64,000 nucleotides of DNA from Cranoglanis bouderius (GCA_023630585.1 CM042546.1:20907810-20971809), one strand, 5' to 3'. Shown: positions 1 through 13,510, counted from the first letter of the stretch. A program made the numbers and translations. The notes: generated from the letters alone by a model not told the origin.

Positions 1-1417
1 TGTGAGGACATTGCAATACTTTTGCCCTTGGACTGATGGGCTCTTCGCCAATGTACGGCCTGTCCATACCTGGAAGCGCTACAGGATTGTGCCATTTAAA
101 TGCATGAGCTTCATGTTGGCAGAGCATAAAAAAGATGAAAAGAAGAGCCTCTCTTTCACCGCGTTTTCGTCCTGGTCGGCCCGGGGAGAAAACAGAATGC
201 TAGATTATTTCTATCATTAAAACATCAAGGGATTCTACAGGGCTACTGGCTTCAAAGGAAGCAGACAATTCCGGTAGCGTTAGTGAAGCAGGAAGTGAGA
301 GCCAGCGGTTTGATAAGAGTGAAGTTCTCCTCATCACAGCAGGTACAGTGGGTACTAATGATGCAATCCAGAGGGGATGCTTAAACCAGGCAAGACTGGT
401 GGTGGCACCATCAATCCAGAGTGCTGGATTACCACTTTGATATATTTTTCCAGCTCTGATTGTGCTTTCTACCCTCCATCCTTTTTGAACTCTCTCTTCT
501 TCTATCAGTGGCACCAGGGCCAAAAGGTTGCATCTGTCCTGGGATAACTGGTAAAGGTCAAGGCGACTTGGTCTTTACCTTTACTTCACATTTTGGGCAC
601 AAACACACCCACACACACTTCTTCTCCTGCACAGTTCTTCACGCTTCCCTGCTAAATATCAGCACATTGTGCTTTGGGGATAAATACAGAAGACATAAAT
701 ATTTAATAACCCGCTGTGTGGCTTCATGAAAGGACTTCGCAGTCTGAGAGAGTGAGATCGAGGGAGGGAGTGAGCAAACGAGGAAGAGACAGAGTAATTG
801 CATGTTGCAATGCTTCAGAAACCGTTAATGAGACAAAGCCATCGAGTGTGTCCATCCCACTGTCATTACTGCCACATTACTCACCTCTCACGCACACGCT
901 TTGTGCATTTCCATTCTCATTTCAGTACTTCAGATATAGCAAACATTATACAGAAATCTCAAGCAATACCCATAAGGCCCATAGATGCAAAGGTCACACT
1001 CAGAAGCGTACATAATATTATTATACTCAAACGAAATTGGAAATGCAAAACAATGAGGCTAAATGTGGCAGAATTTTGAATGTCTGCAACTTCATGCTCT
1101 TTTGAGACGTCAAAACACACCGCGATCTGTCATGAATGGGTTGCAATTTGTAGGAAAAAAAAGGTTGAATGATTCAGGCAGTGAAAGCACCTTATTAATA
1201 TTGGCTTCATGTCTAATCTCGCTCCTGTGTAATCACAGAGGGGGGCTGAAATGTACTAGATCACATGTAATTACAAGAACATTTCCTCTGCCTCCACACT
1301 GTAGTCAGGAAATTACATTTCCAAGCGAGTTCTAGCAGAAACTGTAAACTTGATGATTATTTAATGGTGCCATTACAACCCTCTATATGCTCTTAAGACC
1401 AGCAGGTTATAACCAAG
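1..1417. other. Intronic sequence, nothing recognised
   Basis: AT-rich non-coding DNA. Frames are short and show no recognisable domain on either strand. A short CA-rich patch lies near 600. Presumed part of the lsamp intron downstream of the Ig exon. Confidence 0.5.
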
Positions 1418-1725
1418 TTTAAACCAAGATTCTGACTGGTCAGAAAGTGTTAATTAATTTTCTAGAACAGTAGCTTTTTCGAACACATTATTGTTTCTAT
1501 AGTAACAATTTAAACAGTGATTTGTATGGTGGACGTTTCAAAAATAGGATTAAAAAAAAAAGTGTGTAATTGTTGATGTGGTAAAGTAACGTTTACGTAG
1601 CATTTATGGGAGGAGTCTCCTGGGTCAGCCCTTCGTAACATTCAGAGGTAAGGCTATAACTACGTTTTCCAACACAGGAAAGTCTTCAGGACAGAGGAGT
1701 TTATGTGTTTTGCATTTTCTTGGTC
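1418..1725 (+). repeat. Dispersed repeat family A, copy 1
   Basis: Starts with the core gattctgactggtcagaaa and later carries gtcttcaggacagaggagtt. The same landmarks recur inverted at 27.4-27.6 kb, 35.6-35.9 kb and 21.3 kb, and in part at 34.5 kb. No coding capacity. Probably a MITE or other non-autonomous element; the class is not determined. Confidence 0.6.
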
Positions 1726-3260
1726 ACATGGCAAACTGCATTGTGTATACACAATTAAAAAAATTCATCAACAATCATTTGCATCATGCCAAACTTGTGC
1801 AGTGTAATCCTGGCTTATTCAAGAAGAGAACCAGATCATATGTATTCACAATCCACTGATTAATTATTAATATTACATTTAGCCATTTATTCCAAAAATC
1901 ATTCTCAAAATCCCTCCACACTGTTCAACTTATTTTAATGTTGGTCATTTGATTGATTTGATGCAGCCTCCAAGTTCCTCACATTACCACTTCTCGGTTC
2001 CAGATGAACAGCATGATCTTTCCCGGCCATGAATCAGGCGTTTCTTGCAAAGTTTTTAAAAGATAGATATGCACAATTTGCAACAACAACAAAAAAAAAA
2101 GTCGAATGATCTGTCTCTATGACACTTGCGGACTCCTGTGATTAATCCGAACTCTCAGAACCACTCAACTTTGATTGGTCTCCCTGCTCACAGCACGCAA
2201 TTTTAGATGGTTTGTGAGCACGATAATTTGCACTGTGAAAGAGTAGAAATGCTTAATTTGGATTCAGCAGACAGTTATTCTTCCAAATACCCCTAAAAAG
2301 GAATGCAAAGGAAAGGAGTGTACAGCAAATGGGCCACAGAGGTCATAATCAGTGTATTAATTATCCAGCTCCACGCTGTGCGCTTCTAATTACTTTGGGA
2401 TAAGAAATTATCATCCGTGTGCATCATGTATGCAATGAGAAGATAATAGAGATCTAGAAAAGAGAAATGGAGTGTATATTGAACCTAATGGAAAGTGTAT
2501 TTGGATGAAATACTTAGTTACACAGCATAGGTGAGTTTAAGGCTGTAATGTTCAATGATTTATCCATAATTCAAATAGTCCATGTTCGGTCTCTTTAAAG
2601 AGAGGATGGTATTAAACCATGGTATATAAACACCATTGCTGAGAGAACATTTTTATGGATACCAGTAACATCTTGAATTTATGATATGGTACTGAGGAAC
2701 ACCCTCTATACCAGTCAGCTATCTTACATTTATTGTCTTACAAAATTGTAAAATAAGAACAGAGCAGTTTATTATTAAGTGACCCAACAGGTACTCTTTG
2801 GCAGCTTTAAGATTAAAGCCACTTACAAGCTTCTGGTCCATATGCTTAGGTGTAGAGTTTTATTTTAGTATTTGATTTGCATTACTCTACTTATGTATAA
2901 TTCTAGAGGATTCTTGACCTGAATGAAACTTTTCTATGAAAACCCCCATTTTTAAAAATTACTTATATTTTCATTTAAACTGGAACTAAGCAAATGGGCA
3001 AAATGTAACAAAGCTTGAGTAGAAACCAGATAATGAGGAATGGAAACAACGGCTCAGTAATGCCACATGCATGAGTGCTGGAGCGAGACTTTGCAAAGTT
3101 CTTCTGGAAGTGCAAAGTATATAAAAGTTTTGTGAGCAGGTATGTCAAAATATCGTACTGACAGGTCAGGAGTTTCAAATGCTCTGGGTAGGGCTGGACG
3201 TGGTATTAATTTAGATGGGGACAAGGTTGCTGTGGGACTGGGAATAGATGATGTTCTAGG
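1726..3260. other. Intronic sequence with a possible conserved element at 2340-2470
   Basis: Mostly unremarkable AT-rich sequence. The patch at about 2340-2470 holds two homeodomain-type cores (attaattatcc and tctaattactt) and GATA-like motifs without simple repeats, which is the look of a conserved non-coding element. Conservation was not tested. Confidence 0.35.
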
Positions 3261-3806
3261 TACACTATATGGCCAACAGTATGTGGACACTTGACCATCA
3301 CAGCCATGTGTAAGCCTTCCCCAAACCGTTGCCACAAAGTTGGAAGCACAGAATTGTCTAGAATTTCTTTTTATCATGCTGCACCATTATGATTTCCCTT
3401 CATTGGACACTGGACGTAAGAGGCCCAAACCTGCTCCAGCATGACAAAGCTGTTGTGCACAAAGCGAGCTCCCTGAAGACATAGTTTGCCAAGCTTGGAC
3501 TGGAAGAATTCGAGTGTCCTGCACAGAGCCCTGACCTCAACCCCACTGAACACCTTTGGGATGAACTAGAACACCGACTGCACCCCAGGACTCCTCGTCC
3601 AACATCAGTGCCTGACCTCACTAATGCTCTTGTAGCTGAATGAACAAATCCTCACAGCCATGCTCCAAAATCTATTGGAAAGCCTTCCCAGAAGAGTGGA
3701 GGTTATTATAAAAGCAATGGTGGGACTAAATCTGGAATGGGATGTTCAACAAGCACATATGAGTGTGATTGTTCAGGGGTCTATCTACCTTTGGCTATAT
3801 AGTGTA
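3261..3806 (+). mobile_element. Deleted Tc1-like element (family F)
   Basis: Flanked by TA dinucleotides with short inverted ends (cactatatggccaa at the left, ttggctatatagtg at the right). The interior keeps only a C-terminal transposase remnant on the plus strand, with CPAQSPDLNPTEHLWDEL at about 3518-3570; this holds the catalytic Glu of the DD34E triad. An in-frame stop follows at about 3641, and the N-terminal two thirds are gone. It is a non-autonomous deletion derivative. A second fragment of the same family lies at 37306-37445. Confidence 0.8.
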
Positions 3807-3809
3807 TAT

Positions 3810-4590
3810 CAATGGAAGGGATGTTGACCAGGCCATAAAGCATTACGTAAATATTCACAGTGACCTGATGTAGTGGCATTCCTCCATTTATCCCTTTTTT
3901 CAGATTCAGTTTATATGCTCTAGTTTCAAGAACATGAGAGCTGATTTTAGTTGTTCAAGGGCAGAAGGAACAAGGGATAATGATATATCTATGAGTGATC
4001 TGATAGTCATTATATAGCCAAAGGCATCCTTCCTTTTTCTGGACAAAGAAGAGCTCTGCTAAACCTGGTGATGGAGATGGTCTTGTATAGCTCTGTTGAA
4101 GGGCTTTAGCCACACTCTTCCAAGGCTCCCTTCCATGTTCTCAGCAGGGGATTAGGAATAAATGAGTGATCTTAGAGAAGGAGTGTTAGACAACAGATCA
4201 ATGATACAGTCATAGGGTCTATTAAAAGGGACAGCACATGCCTTACTGAAGACCTCATGATGTTTAGAGTAACAGGTGGGAATTTATGTCAGTTGTTCAG
4301 TGGGGTAGTTAGGGTATTCAATAACAAGGTAACATGGGATGTCATCTCACTGCACCTGGCAATAGTGTCAATGCAAGGGGAGATAATTTGATGAGATGAC
4401 CCCCATTGTTTACTTGTAATGCTGCCCAGGGCTTGAACATGAATCAGCATCTTCAGTGGTTGCAGGGTTGCAGAGGGTACACTGAACTGAGATCTATGTT
4501 GAAAGGGCTGAAGTTCTATAACTTTTAAAAGATGAAACATAGTGTCTGCATGAGGCATCACATCTGGAATCAGGAACATATTTTGGCAAT
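3810..4590 (-). pseudogene. Decayed Ty3/gypsy retrotransposon fragment (protease to reverse transcriptase)
   Basis: Read on the minus strand, the protease-side region (about 4580-4290) precedes reverse-transcriptase-like sequence (about 4260-3810), the normal pol order. Recognisable pieces are NRPYDC with IDLL, the RPSPSP segment followed by LFFVQKKEG (matching the family's FFFVKKKDG), PLEQLKSA, and a degraded MPYGL equivalent. Several stops and frame changes make it non-functional, and the YxDD active site lies beyond the break. Its left end stops at a Tc1 derivative (3806) and its right end at another Tc1 element (4592). No LTR was seen. Confidence 0.7.
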
Positions 4591-4591
4591 A

Positions 4592-6104
4592 TACAGGTGC
4601 ATCTCAATAAATTAGAATGTCGTGGAAAAGTTCATTTATTTCAGTAATTCAACTCAAATTGTGAAACTCGCGTATTAAATAAATTCAATGCACACAGACT
4701 GAAGTAGTTTAAGTCTATGGTTCTTTTAATTGTGATGATTTTGGCTCACATTTAACAAAAACCCACCAATTCACTATCTCAACAAATTAGAATACTTCAT
4801 AAGACCAATAAAAAAAACATTTTTAGTGAATTGTTGGCCTTCTGGAAAGTATGTTCATTTGCTGTACATGTACTCAATACTTGGTAGGGGCTCCTTTTGC
4901 TTTAATTGCTGCCTCAATTCGGCGTGGCATGGAGGTGATCAGTTTGTGGCACTGCTGAGGTGGTATGGAAGCCCAGGTTTCTTTGACAGTGGCCTTCAGC
5001 TCATCTGCATTTTTTGGTCTCTTGTTTCTCATTTTCCTCTTGACAATACCCCATAGATTCTCTATGGGGTTCAGGTGTGGTGAGTTTGCTGGCCAGTCAA
5101 GCACACCAACACCATGGTCATTTAACCAACTTTTGGTGCTTTTGGCAGTGTGGGCAGGTGCCAAATCCTGCTGGAAAATGAAATCAGCATCTTCAAAAAG
5201 CTGGTCAGCAGAAGGAAGCATGAAGTACCCCAAAATTTCTTGGTAAACGGGTGCAGTGACTTTGGTTTTCAAGAAACACAATGGACCAACACCAGCAGAT
5301 GACATTGCACCCCAAATCATCACAGACTGTGGAAACTTAACACTGGACTTTAAGCAACTTGGGCTATGAGCTTCTCCACCCTTCCTCCAGACTCTAGGAC
5401 CTTGGTTTCCAAATGAAATACAAAACTTGCTCTCATCTGAAAAGAGGACTTTGGACCACTGGGCAACAGTCCAGTTCTACTTCTCCTTAGCCCAGGTAAG
5501 ACGCCTCTGACGTTGTCTGTGGTTCAGGAGTGGCTTAACAAGAGGAATACGACAACTGTAGCCAAATTCCTTGACACGTCTGTGTGTGGTGGCTCTTGAT
5601 GCCTTGACCCCAGCCTCAGTCCATTCCTTGTGAAGTTCACTCAAATTCTTGAATCGATTTTGCTTGACAATCCTCAAAAGGCTGCGGTTCTCTCGGTTGG
5701 TTGTGCATCTTTTTCTTCCACACTTTATCCTTCCACTCAACTTTCTGTTAACATTCTTGGATACAGCACTCTGTGAACAGCCAGCCTCTTTGCCAGTGAA
5801 TGTTTGCGGCTTACCTAGTGAATCAAACTGAGAGACCATTTTGAAGGCTCAGGAAACCTTTGCAGGTGTTTTGAGTTGATTAGCTGATTGGCATGTCACC
5901 ATATTCTAATTTGTTGAGATAGTGAATTCGTGGGTTTTTGTTAAATGTGAGCCAAAATCATCACAATTAAAAGAACCATAGACTTAAACTACTTCAGTCT
6001 GTGTGCACTGAATTTATTTAATACGCGAGTTTCACAATTTGAGTTGAATTACTGAAATAAATGAACTTTTCCACGACATTCTAATTTATTGAGATGCACC
6101 TGTA
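4592..6104 (-). mobile_element. Tc1-like transposon (family A), nearly intact
   Basis: A 1509-bp element (4594-6102) between TA target duplications. Both ends carry about 200-bp inverted repeats starting caggtgcatctcaataaa. By eye the two arms differ at only two positions (near 4690 and 4765), so the insertion is young. Each arm holds an outer direct repeat (tctcaataaattagaat, 4602-4618) and an inner one (tctcaacaaattagaat, 4777-4793), the IR/DR layout known from Sleeping Beauty-type elements. The transposase lies inside on the minus strand. Confidence 0.95.
4874..5839 (-). pseudogene. Tc1 transposase with a single premature stop
   Basis: DDE transposase of the Tc1/mariner superfamily, cutting and pasting its own element at TA sites in the nucleus. 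The frame starts at an ATG (MVSQFDSLGK) at 5839, runs 120 codons to one in-frame TAG at 5477-5479, and then continues in the same frame for 200 more codons to a natural stop at 4874. The total of about 321 codons is near the family's usual 340. The N-terminal half has the paired helix-turn-helix region. The catalytic residues are present: D in LFSDESKF, D in QQDLAPAH, and E in NPIENLWG, with exactly 34 residues between the last two. No frameshift was seen. The stop falls in a lysine-rich spot where AAG to TAG is the simplest explanation. Confidence 0.9.
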
Positions 6105-7791
6105 CATGTATTTGATCACACCTACCACAGAAGTGTTTTTCTAAATACAAAATCATGGCGTTGTGCAATCTTGGCTTTATCAGCTATTAAATTCTATGAT
6201 GAAAAATACAATTAACACTCTATTCAAAAACTTTGCATTTAAATGGATGTCTAGCATTGGGCTGGCCACTGAGGGTGACTGCGAGAAGTAGGTTCTGAGA
6301 AAACTGAGCTAGAGATTATTAACTCTCAGAACTGGCTGGTCTAGTTGTGTGATTTCAGTCTGATAATAATGTTTCTGTGCATTATAACTTTTATTCAAAT
6401 GACTTTCAGACAAGGTACAAATGATAAATCCACCTATGACCTTACCATACCTTTTCATACCAGATAAATACAATTTTAATTAAGATTTTTATGCAATTTT
6501 TTAAAACACAAAAGCTCATAATTATAACTAATTCCACCAAGCAAAGGAATTTGAACTGTTATGAAGCTACACTTAGAATTTCAAGAGCTAGAGGTCCTCA
6601 ACCTTAACCTGGTATGACTCAACCAATCCTTTTCATTCATTTGCATATAAATTATTTTTAACCGATGCTTCACCATGCTGCTTGATGAGGCCAGTCACAC
6701 CCTCAGATTAGATCTGATTACACCATCACAGGAAGAATACACACATTGCCATAAGGCAGAGCAGTGGGTGAGCTAGACACCCTCCAGCTTGGTAGGCAGT
6801 GACTTTGAGGCGTAGAAGAAAACACGTCGGGCTGTACTCGATGGTTAAAAAAAGGCCTGTGGAGAACCCATACGGTGCTGGCAAAAATCTGTAACTTTGG
6901 CGGAAAAATAAATTTGAGGTTTGCCTTGCTGAGATCACAGCGACTCACGCATTAAGACAACCACTGTCTTGAAAAACTCCATCTTACAGTCCAAACCAAC
7001 TGAGAGTGTGCTGAAATGGTTCTCTGGGGACCAGAAATTACACAATTCAATAACTCGGTTGCATTTTATACTCTTCTAAAGCTGAAGGGCTTCCTACTGT
7101 AGAAGAGACTTTTGCAGAATTATTTTAAAGATTTTTTAAAGGTTAAAACCATTGGGATTTCATAATTTAGTGATGTAAAGTCTGCCCTGGATTGTGGTAC
7201 TACCAACAACCTGTGTGTGGTCTAAAATTCCCCTCTGAAACTGGTTAAAATCTCCCCTTTATTCAATTTCCACGATAAATGGCATAGCAACAGAATAACA
7301 TAGCTCACTATTAGTTTGTTGCTGAAGATGAATGGCACTCATGCTCTTTGTTTTGTCAAGTGCTTTTTTTTTTTTTTTTTTACATTGCCATACAGTAATT
7401 TATTTTATGCTGTGCAGCTAGGGAAATTTGCAAGTGCAACAGAATTGCTCTTAATTGTACAAGGAGTTTTGAGGAACAAAATGCCATACGATACAAGACA
7501 AAAGGGTTAATGAACACATTCCTGCTTAGGAAATGAGATCGGTCACTTTTCAGCCTCCCTAGAGGTAGCAGGCATAAATCTCTTCAGCACTTTGCCAAAA
7601 ACATTTCAACCTGCCCAGGCACCCTAGAACAAAAACAATGCATACCAAGGGCAAACGCACTAAAGGCTTCCAAAGCAAATATTGGCTTTTTGTCTAAGCA
7701 AACATTTTATTAAATGAAAAATATTTGAAATGGTGTTTAAGACCTTATTTGTTAATACTGTTCATATGCAAGAAATTACCCCAAAGAAAGC

Positions 7792-7796
<5 letters not shown>
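6105..7796. other. Intronic sequence, nothing recognised
   Basis: AT-rich non-coding sequence with a poly-T run near 7364-7381. No recognisable coding or repeat family was found. Confidence 0.5.

Positions 7797-7875
<79 letters not shown>
7797..7875. repeat. (AT)n microsatellite
   Basis: About 39 uninterrupted AT dinucleotides. Confidence 0.98.
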
Positions 7876-7878
<3 letters not shown>

Positions 7879-9382
7879 AATTATTCACAAATTTCTCTTC
7901 TCCTTTTGTGGCCCAAATTCTGAGCAGGACCATTATTTCTTTCACAATGATGAAAAAAATAAATCAACTCCAAAGCGTGTCAAAAACTGGGTCTAATCAA
8001 TGTGAAATGAATGGGAATCCCAAACAATACAAATAAATGGTTAAAGCATTAGCGCTGACTCTATGGATTTAAGAACTGCACAGATTGTTCTTATAGATTC
8101 TTTCTGCTGCTTAGCAGTATCGGCATCAGTAAGAGAGACGGCCTATTAGTGGTTTGTTAAAGGGTAGATCTGAGAGATAGCAGACATTAGCTTACTGCAC
8201 ACAACTCAAAATGGAGAATAAAGCTCCATTCAGATTGAATTAGTTTTACACGGATAAATGAAGTAATGTAAATGTATATTTCACTGGAGTATCTCTCCGC
8301 TTCCTGGAGTGTCTCCATACCACAAAACCACTTTTCCCCCTCAAGAAAAGACAAACATGGAAATTCAGATGGGACACATATTACCTGGGGCTATTTATAC
8401 TACTCAGTTTATACAAAGTAAAATACAGTGTAATCTTGAATGCACAGACTATAAAAAAAATACTGAAATGATGGACTTGGATGGAATTAAAATCAAAGAA
8501 ATTCTCTGGTAATAATTGCAATACCCCACCTCCCCATGTAAAATGAATCCCTAAGTCTAAGTAGGGATTAACTCTAACCTTTTTTTTTTTTTTAAAAGTC
8601 TGCAGGACTTTAATTATGTATTATAACATTAGCATTAAGCCATGACTAACAGGGATGCATCCAGATAGCACTGATATGTTGATATTTTTGCAAGACTGCT
8701 TCCAAATAAACTGTTTACTGAATATATGTTGCCTTGATGTGAGACCAAATCAACAAAGCTGCCTTTGAGATGACTTCTACTACCAATGCTACACGTTCAT
8801 ACACCTGATGATAAACCTGCACAAACGGTTGACTTTAAGGACAGAGTGCCTAATAAGCTCAATCAGCATTGCCATCCAGCATTAGGACAGTTATAGAATT
8901 GAATGATGAAATAAGTGAATGCTAGATAAATTCCCCATAAATTATATGTTTTGCTGTATTTCACTCAGTGCACACCATTTAATTCCATAGCTATCAGCTT
9001 CGATGGCCTTTAATAACGCATATTAGAATATTGTGCCACATCACACATGAAGACTGACAAGGAACTTATTTACTTGGCATGGCCATAATGCAGTTGTGTC
9101 AAAATTGCCACTACTCCGCCATCAGATCATGGAATCAACCAGCCATGACCCTACTCATAAACTTTGCCACTCATCCCCATCCTTCCCAAACACATATTTA
9201 AATCTTTGTCTGTTTGACAGGCTGGAAGACAGAGTCCTTGATGACTGTAAGGCAAGTCCTTGCCCGAGGTGGATGGTTTGAGGTATTAAGACCACAGTAG
9301 TGCAATGTCAAGTGCCTCTGAGCTGTCAGCTAACCGACAGGTTGTCAATCACCCAAATCCCTAGCCTGTGATCTAAGCTCAC
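7876..9382. other. Intron downstream of the lsamp Ig exon
   Basis: Non-coding sequence directly 3' (in gene sense) of the Ig exon. It contains a poly-T run near 8581 and no recognisable repeat family. Most of it looks single-copy. Confidence 0.55.
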
Positions 9383-9615
9383 CTTGTACAATAAGATAAA
9401 CCTGGGAGGTCTTGGGCTGCTGCTTGGTCTGGATTGAGCAGGTATAGGGCCCCTCGTCATATACATCCACCTTCTGAATGCGCAGGCTGTACTCAAGCTG
9501 GCCCTTTGTCACCAGGTCCACACGGGGGTCCAGGGACCACTTGTCCTCGCTGGCAAAGATGATGTTGGATCGGTTAAGCCAGGCCACTTTGGACACCTTG
9601 TCATCTACATAACAC
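9383..9615 (-). CDS. lsamp: lsamp (IgLON family) internal exon, first Ig domain
   Basis: Encodes most of the first immunoglobulin domain of a limbic-system-associated membrane protein. IgLONs are GPI-anchored neuronal adhesion proteins with three Ig domains that act at the cell surface. The exon reads as one trailing base, 77 codons, then one leading base (233 bp). It is bounded by a pyrimidine-rich acceptor ending cccag just above 9615 and a donor gtgagc just below 9383. Visible motifs: the first Ig-fold cysteine is the first full codon, followed by KVAWLNRS (tryptophan core plus an N-glycosylation site), DKWSLDPRV, and YDEGPYTCS with the second cysteine. EYSLRIQKVDVYDEG and PKTSQVYLIVQ favour LSAMP over NTM, OPCML or NEGR1. 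The split codon before the first Cys fits my recollection of IgLON exon structure. No stop or frameshift. IgLON assignment is near certain; the LSAMP paralogue is likely. Confidence 0.9.
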
Positions 9616-10501
9616 CTGGGCAGAGAGAGATAGACATGGGATTTTTCTGTAAGGGTTTACATAGTAACAATGACAGGAAGTGCTACAGTGGGTGTGTTGG
9701 AATCTGACATTAATTTCAGTCGCAAGAAAAAAAGAAACCATACATAATACATGATATATTCTTGATAATAACCTTTAGGTCTATCATGATCTACCATTAT
9801 GAGTGGTGAAACAATTTACAAAAGCTTATACTGTCCTTCAGAAGATGTGCAACCCATGATCCTTGACAGGTAGGTGAGAGAAAAAATTAAATAATAGAAA
9901 GCTGCTGTACATGACACAGATGTCATGTGCAGGACAAACTGACATGAAGTAGACAAGTAAGTCCCTAATAGGACATATTTTCAGCTCCTCTGTATCGATT
10001 TTTACAAAAAGTGTCCAATGCAAAGATCAACCTGACAGGAAAAGGGAAAGAAACAGACAGAGAAAGAGGGAGAGTGTATGAAGGCCTTCACAATATATCA
10101 GGGAGAGCAACTTTTGCTCTAAAATATAGATGATCTCTGCAGTATGACACTCTGATTACTACACGCTGCTCAAAGGTGGAAATCCAATCAAATGAACCTG
10201 AGCTTCATCACGTTTGTGGCTAACCACATACCTGATGCCGTAAATGTTTTGAGGTCTGGCCCTTTTTCTCACTCTCTGTCTTTGCTCTGACTGCCATTCT
10301 CCCATCACTTTACTGCTGACTAACGAGGGCTTTTCACCAGGGCCTGTCTGCTCGATCGACATTAGCTCTAAACAACAGCTAACCAATCTTTCTCTCTCTG
10401 TCTGACAGCTAGGTTGGTGCAGTGACGGATGTGTGAGCTGGACGCCCGAGGCCTTGCCTGGGGGAAGGAGAGGGAGAGACAGAAGGGGAGACAGACAGAG
10501 C
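9616..10501. other. Intron upstream of the lsamp Ig exon
   Basis: Starts with the acceptor tract of the exon (ctctctctgcccag read on the minus strand). The rest is non-coding without recognised families and grades into purine-rich sequence towards 10470. Confidence 0.55.
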
Positions 10502-10510
10502 AGAGAGAGA

Positions 10511-10553
<43 letters not shown>
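10502..10553. repeat. (GA)n microsatellite in a purine-rich tract
   Basis: GA repeat with two interruptions, inside a wider purine-rich stretch at about 10470-10720 that ends in GAA repeats. Apparent serine/leucine-rich frames on the other strand are products of the repeat. Confidence 0.95.
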
Positions 10554-10556
<3 letters not shown>

Positions 10557-10894
10557 GGCAGCAAGAGAAGATAGAGAAGAGAAGCAGAGCAAGAGAGAGA
10601 CAGGGGCAGAGAAAGACAAATGGAGAGGTGGACTTGTGAGAGGAGGAGGAAAATAGGCACTGCACTAATGAGTAGAAGAAGAAGTAGAAGAAAAAGAAGA
10701 AGAAGAAGCGACTGGTGACTGAGAGAAAGGGTCAGTGGACATTAACATCTCATGAGTTTGAACCCCAGAGGGGTCCTCCCCCAATCCTGTCCTAGTTGCT
10801 TTATTGACTAAGAAAACACAGCCTTCCCAGAGTCCAGCTAAGAACTTGCCTGATTCAAGCCAAGCTCCACATCCACTCTAAACATTAATGGTGC

Positions 10895-11568
10895 CAATCC
10901 CAGCCAGTACCACCCCAATGTGCCAATTGCCTGCTCCAATCCTGCCCACCCACACCTCCACCCAACCCAGCCACTACTTCCCCAATCTGCTCATTGTCTG
11001 GCCCAAATTTGCCCACCCACCCCTCCAAACCCAGATACTACCACCCCAATCTGCTCATTGCCAGCTCCAAAAATGCCAGCCCCCTCTCCAATCCTACTCA
11101 GCTTCAAACCTGCCCTTCTCCAAACAGCTGAACACCCCAATCTGCCCATTCCTTGCTCCAAACCTACCCACCCACCCCCCAAACACAGCAACTAGCACTC
11201 TAGTCTGCCCACTCCCTACTCCAAACCTGCCCAACCACCCCCCCCCAAACCCAGCCACTAGCACTCCAATCTGCTCCAAACCTCACCACCCACCCCTCCA
11301 AACCCAGATACTACCACCCAAATCTGCTCATTTCCTGCTCCAAACCTGAACACCCATCCCCCCAAACCTATCCACTAGCACTCCACTCTGCCCATTCCCT
11401 GCTCCAAACCTATCCACCCACCCCCCAAACCCAGCCACTGGCACTACAATCTGCCCATTCCCTGCTCTAAACCTGCCAATCCACCCATGCAAACCCAACC
11501 ACTACCACCACAAACTGCCAATTGTCTGCACCACACCTGCCCTCTCACCCCTCGAAACGCAGTAACCC
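10895..11568. repeat. Minisatellite, about 63-bp unit, roughly 10 units
   Basis: Imperfect tandem repeat with the landmarks ctgcccattccctgctcc, then cacccaccc, then aaacccagccactac. The ctgc-catt landmark recurs near 10920, 10987, 11050, 11141, 11204, 11323, 11387, 11449 and 11514. The strand is strongly C-rich. One further partial unit with the same right flank lies at 13428-13510. Confidence 0.9.
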
Positions 11569-11615
11569 ATTATTTTTTAATGTGACTGAGTTCCTTTGAA
11601 CCCCGTAACTTAATA

Positions 11616-11703
11616 AGTATATGGCTTTAAGTACTTTAACACACTTGGATTAGATCTTGAAAAGGCCTACCAATGAATGATGAAATGAAAAACAGTGAAA
11701 GTG
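11616..11703 (+). repeat. Minisatellite flank, copy 1
   Basis: Sequence starting agtatatggctttaag that is repeated with divergence at 13520-13610 (agtatatggctataag). In both places it directly follows minisatellite sequence. Confidence 0.85.
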
Positions 11704-11709
11704 CAGGAC

Positions 11710-11712
<3 letters not shown>

Positions 11713-11783
<71 letters not shown>
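11713..11783. repeat. (TA)n microsatellite beside a Tc1 end
   Basis: About 35 TA units, ending three bases before the left terminus of a Tc1-like element. Confidence 0.98.
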
Positions 11784-13353
<1,570 letters not shown>

Positions 13354-13370
13354 CATACAAACAAAACATA

Positions 13371-13427
13371 AAGAGTTTCAGAGAATTTCATTGTACTGTA
13401 ATGTATATGTGACAAATAAAGTGCTTC
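13371..13427 (+). repeat. SINE 3' tail fragment
   Basis: Contains gaatttcattgtactgtaat and atatgtgacaaataaag, the 3' end of the same SINE family found inverted at 63105-63305. The head is missing. Confidence 0.7.
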
Positions 13428-13510
13428 CAGCCACTACTACCCAAGTCTGCCCATTCCCTGCTCCAAAATTGCCCACAGACCCCTCCAAACCGAGCCACTA
13501 CCACACCAAT
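13428..13510. repeat. Isolated partial minisatellite block
   Basis: About 1.3 units of the 63-bp minisatellite of 10.9-11.6 kb (ctgcccattccctgctcc present), nearly 2 kb from the main array and followed by the second copy of its flank. Confidence 0.85.
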
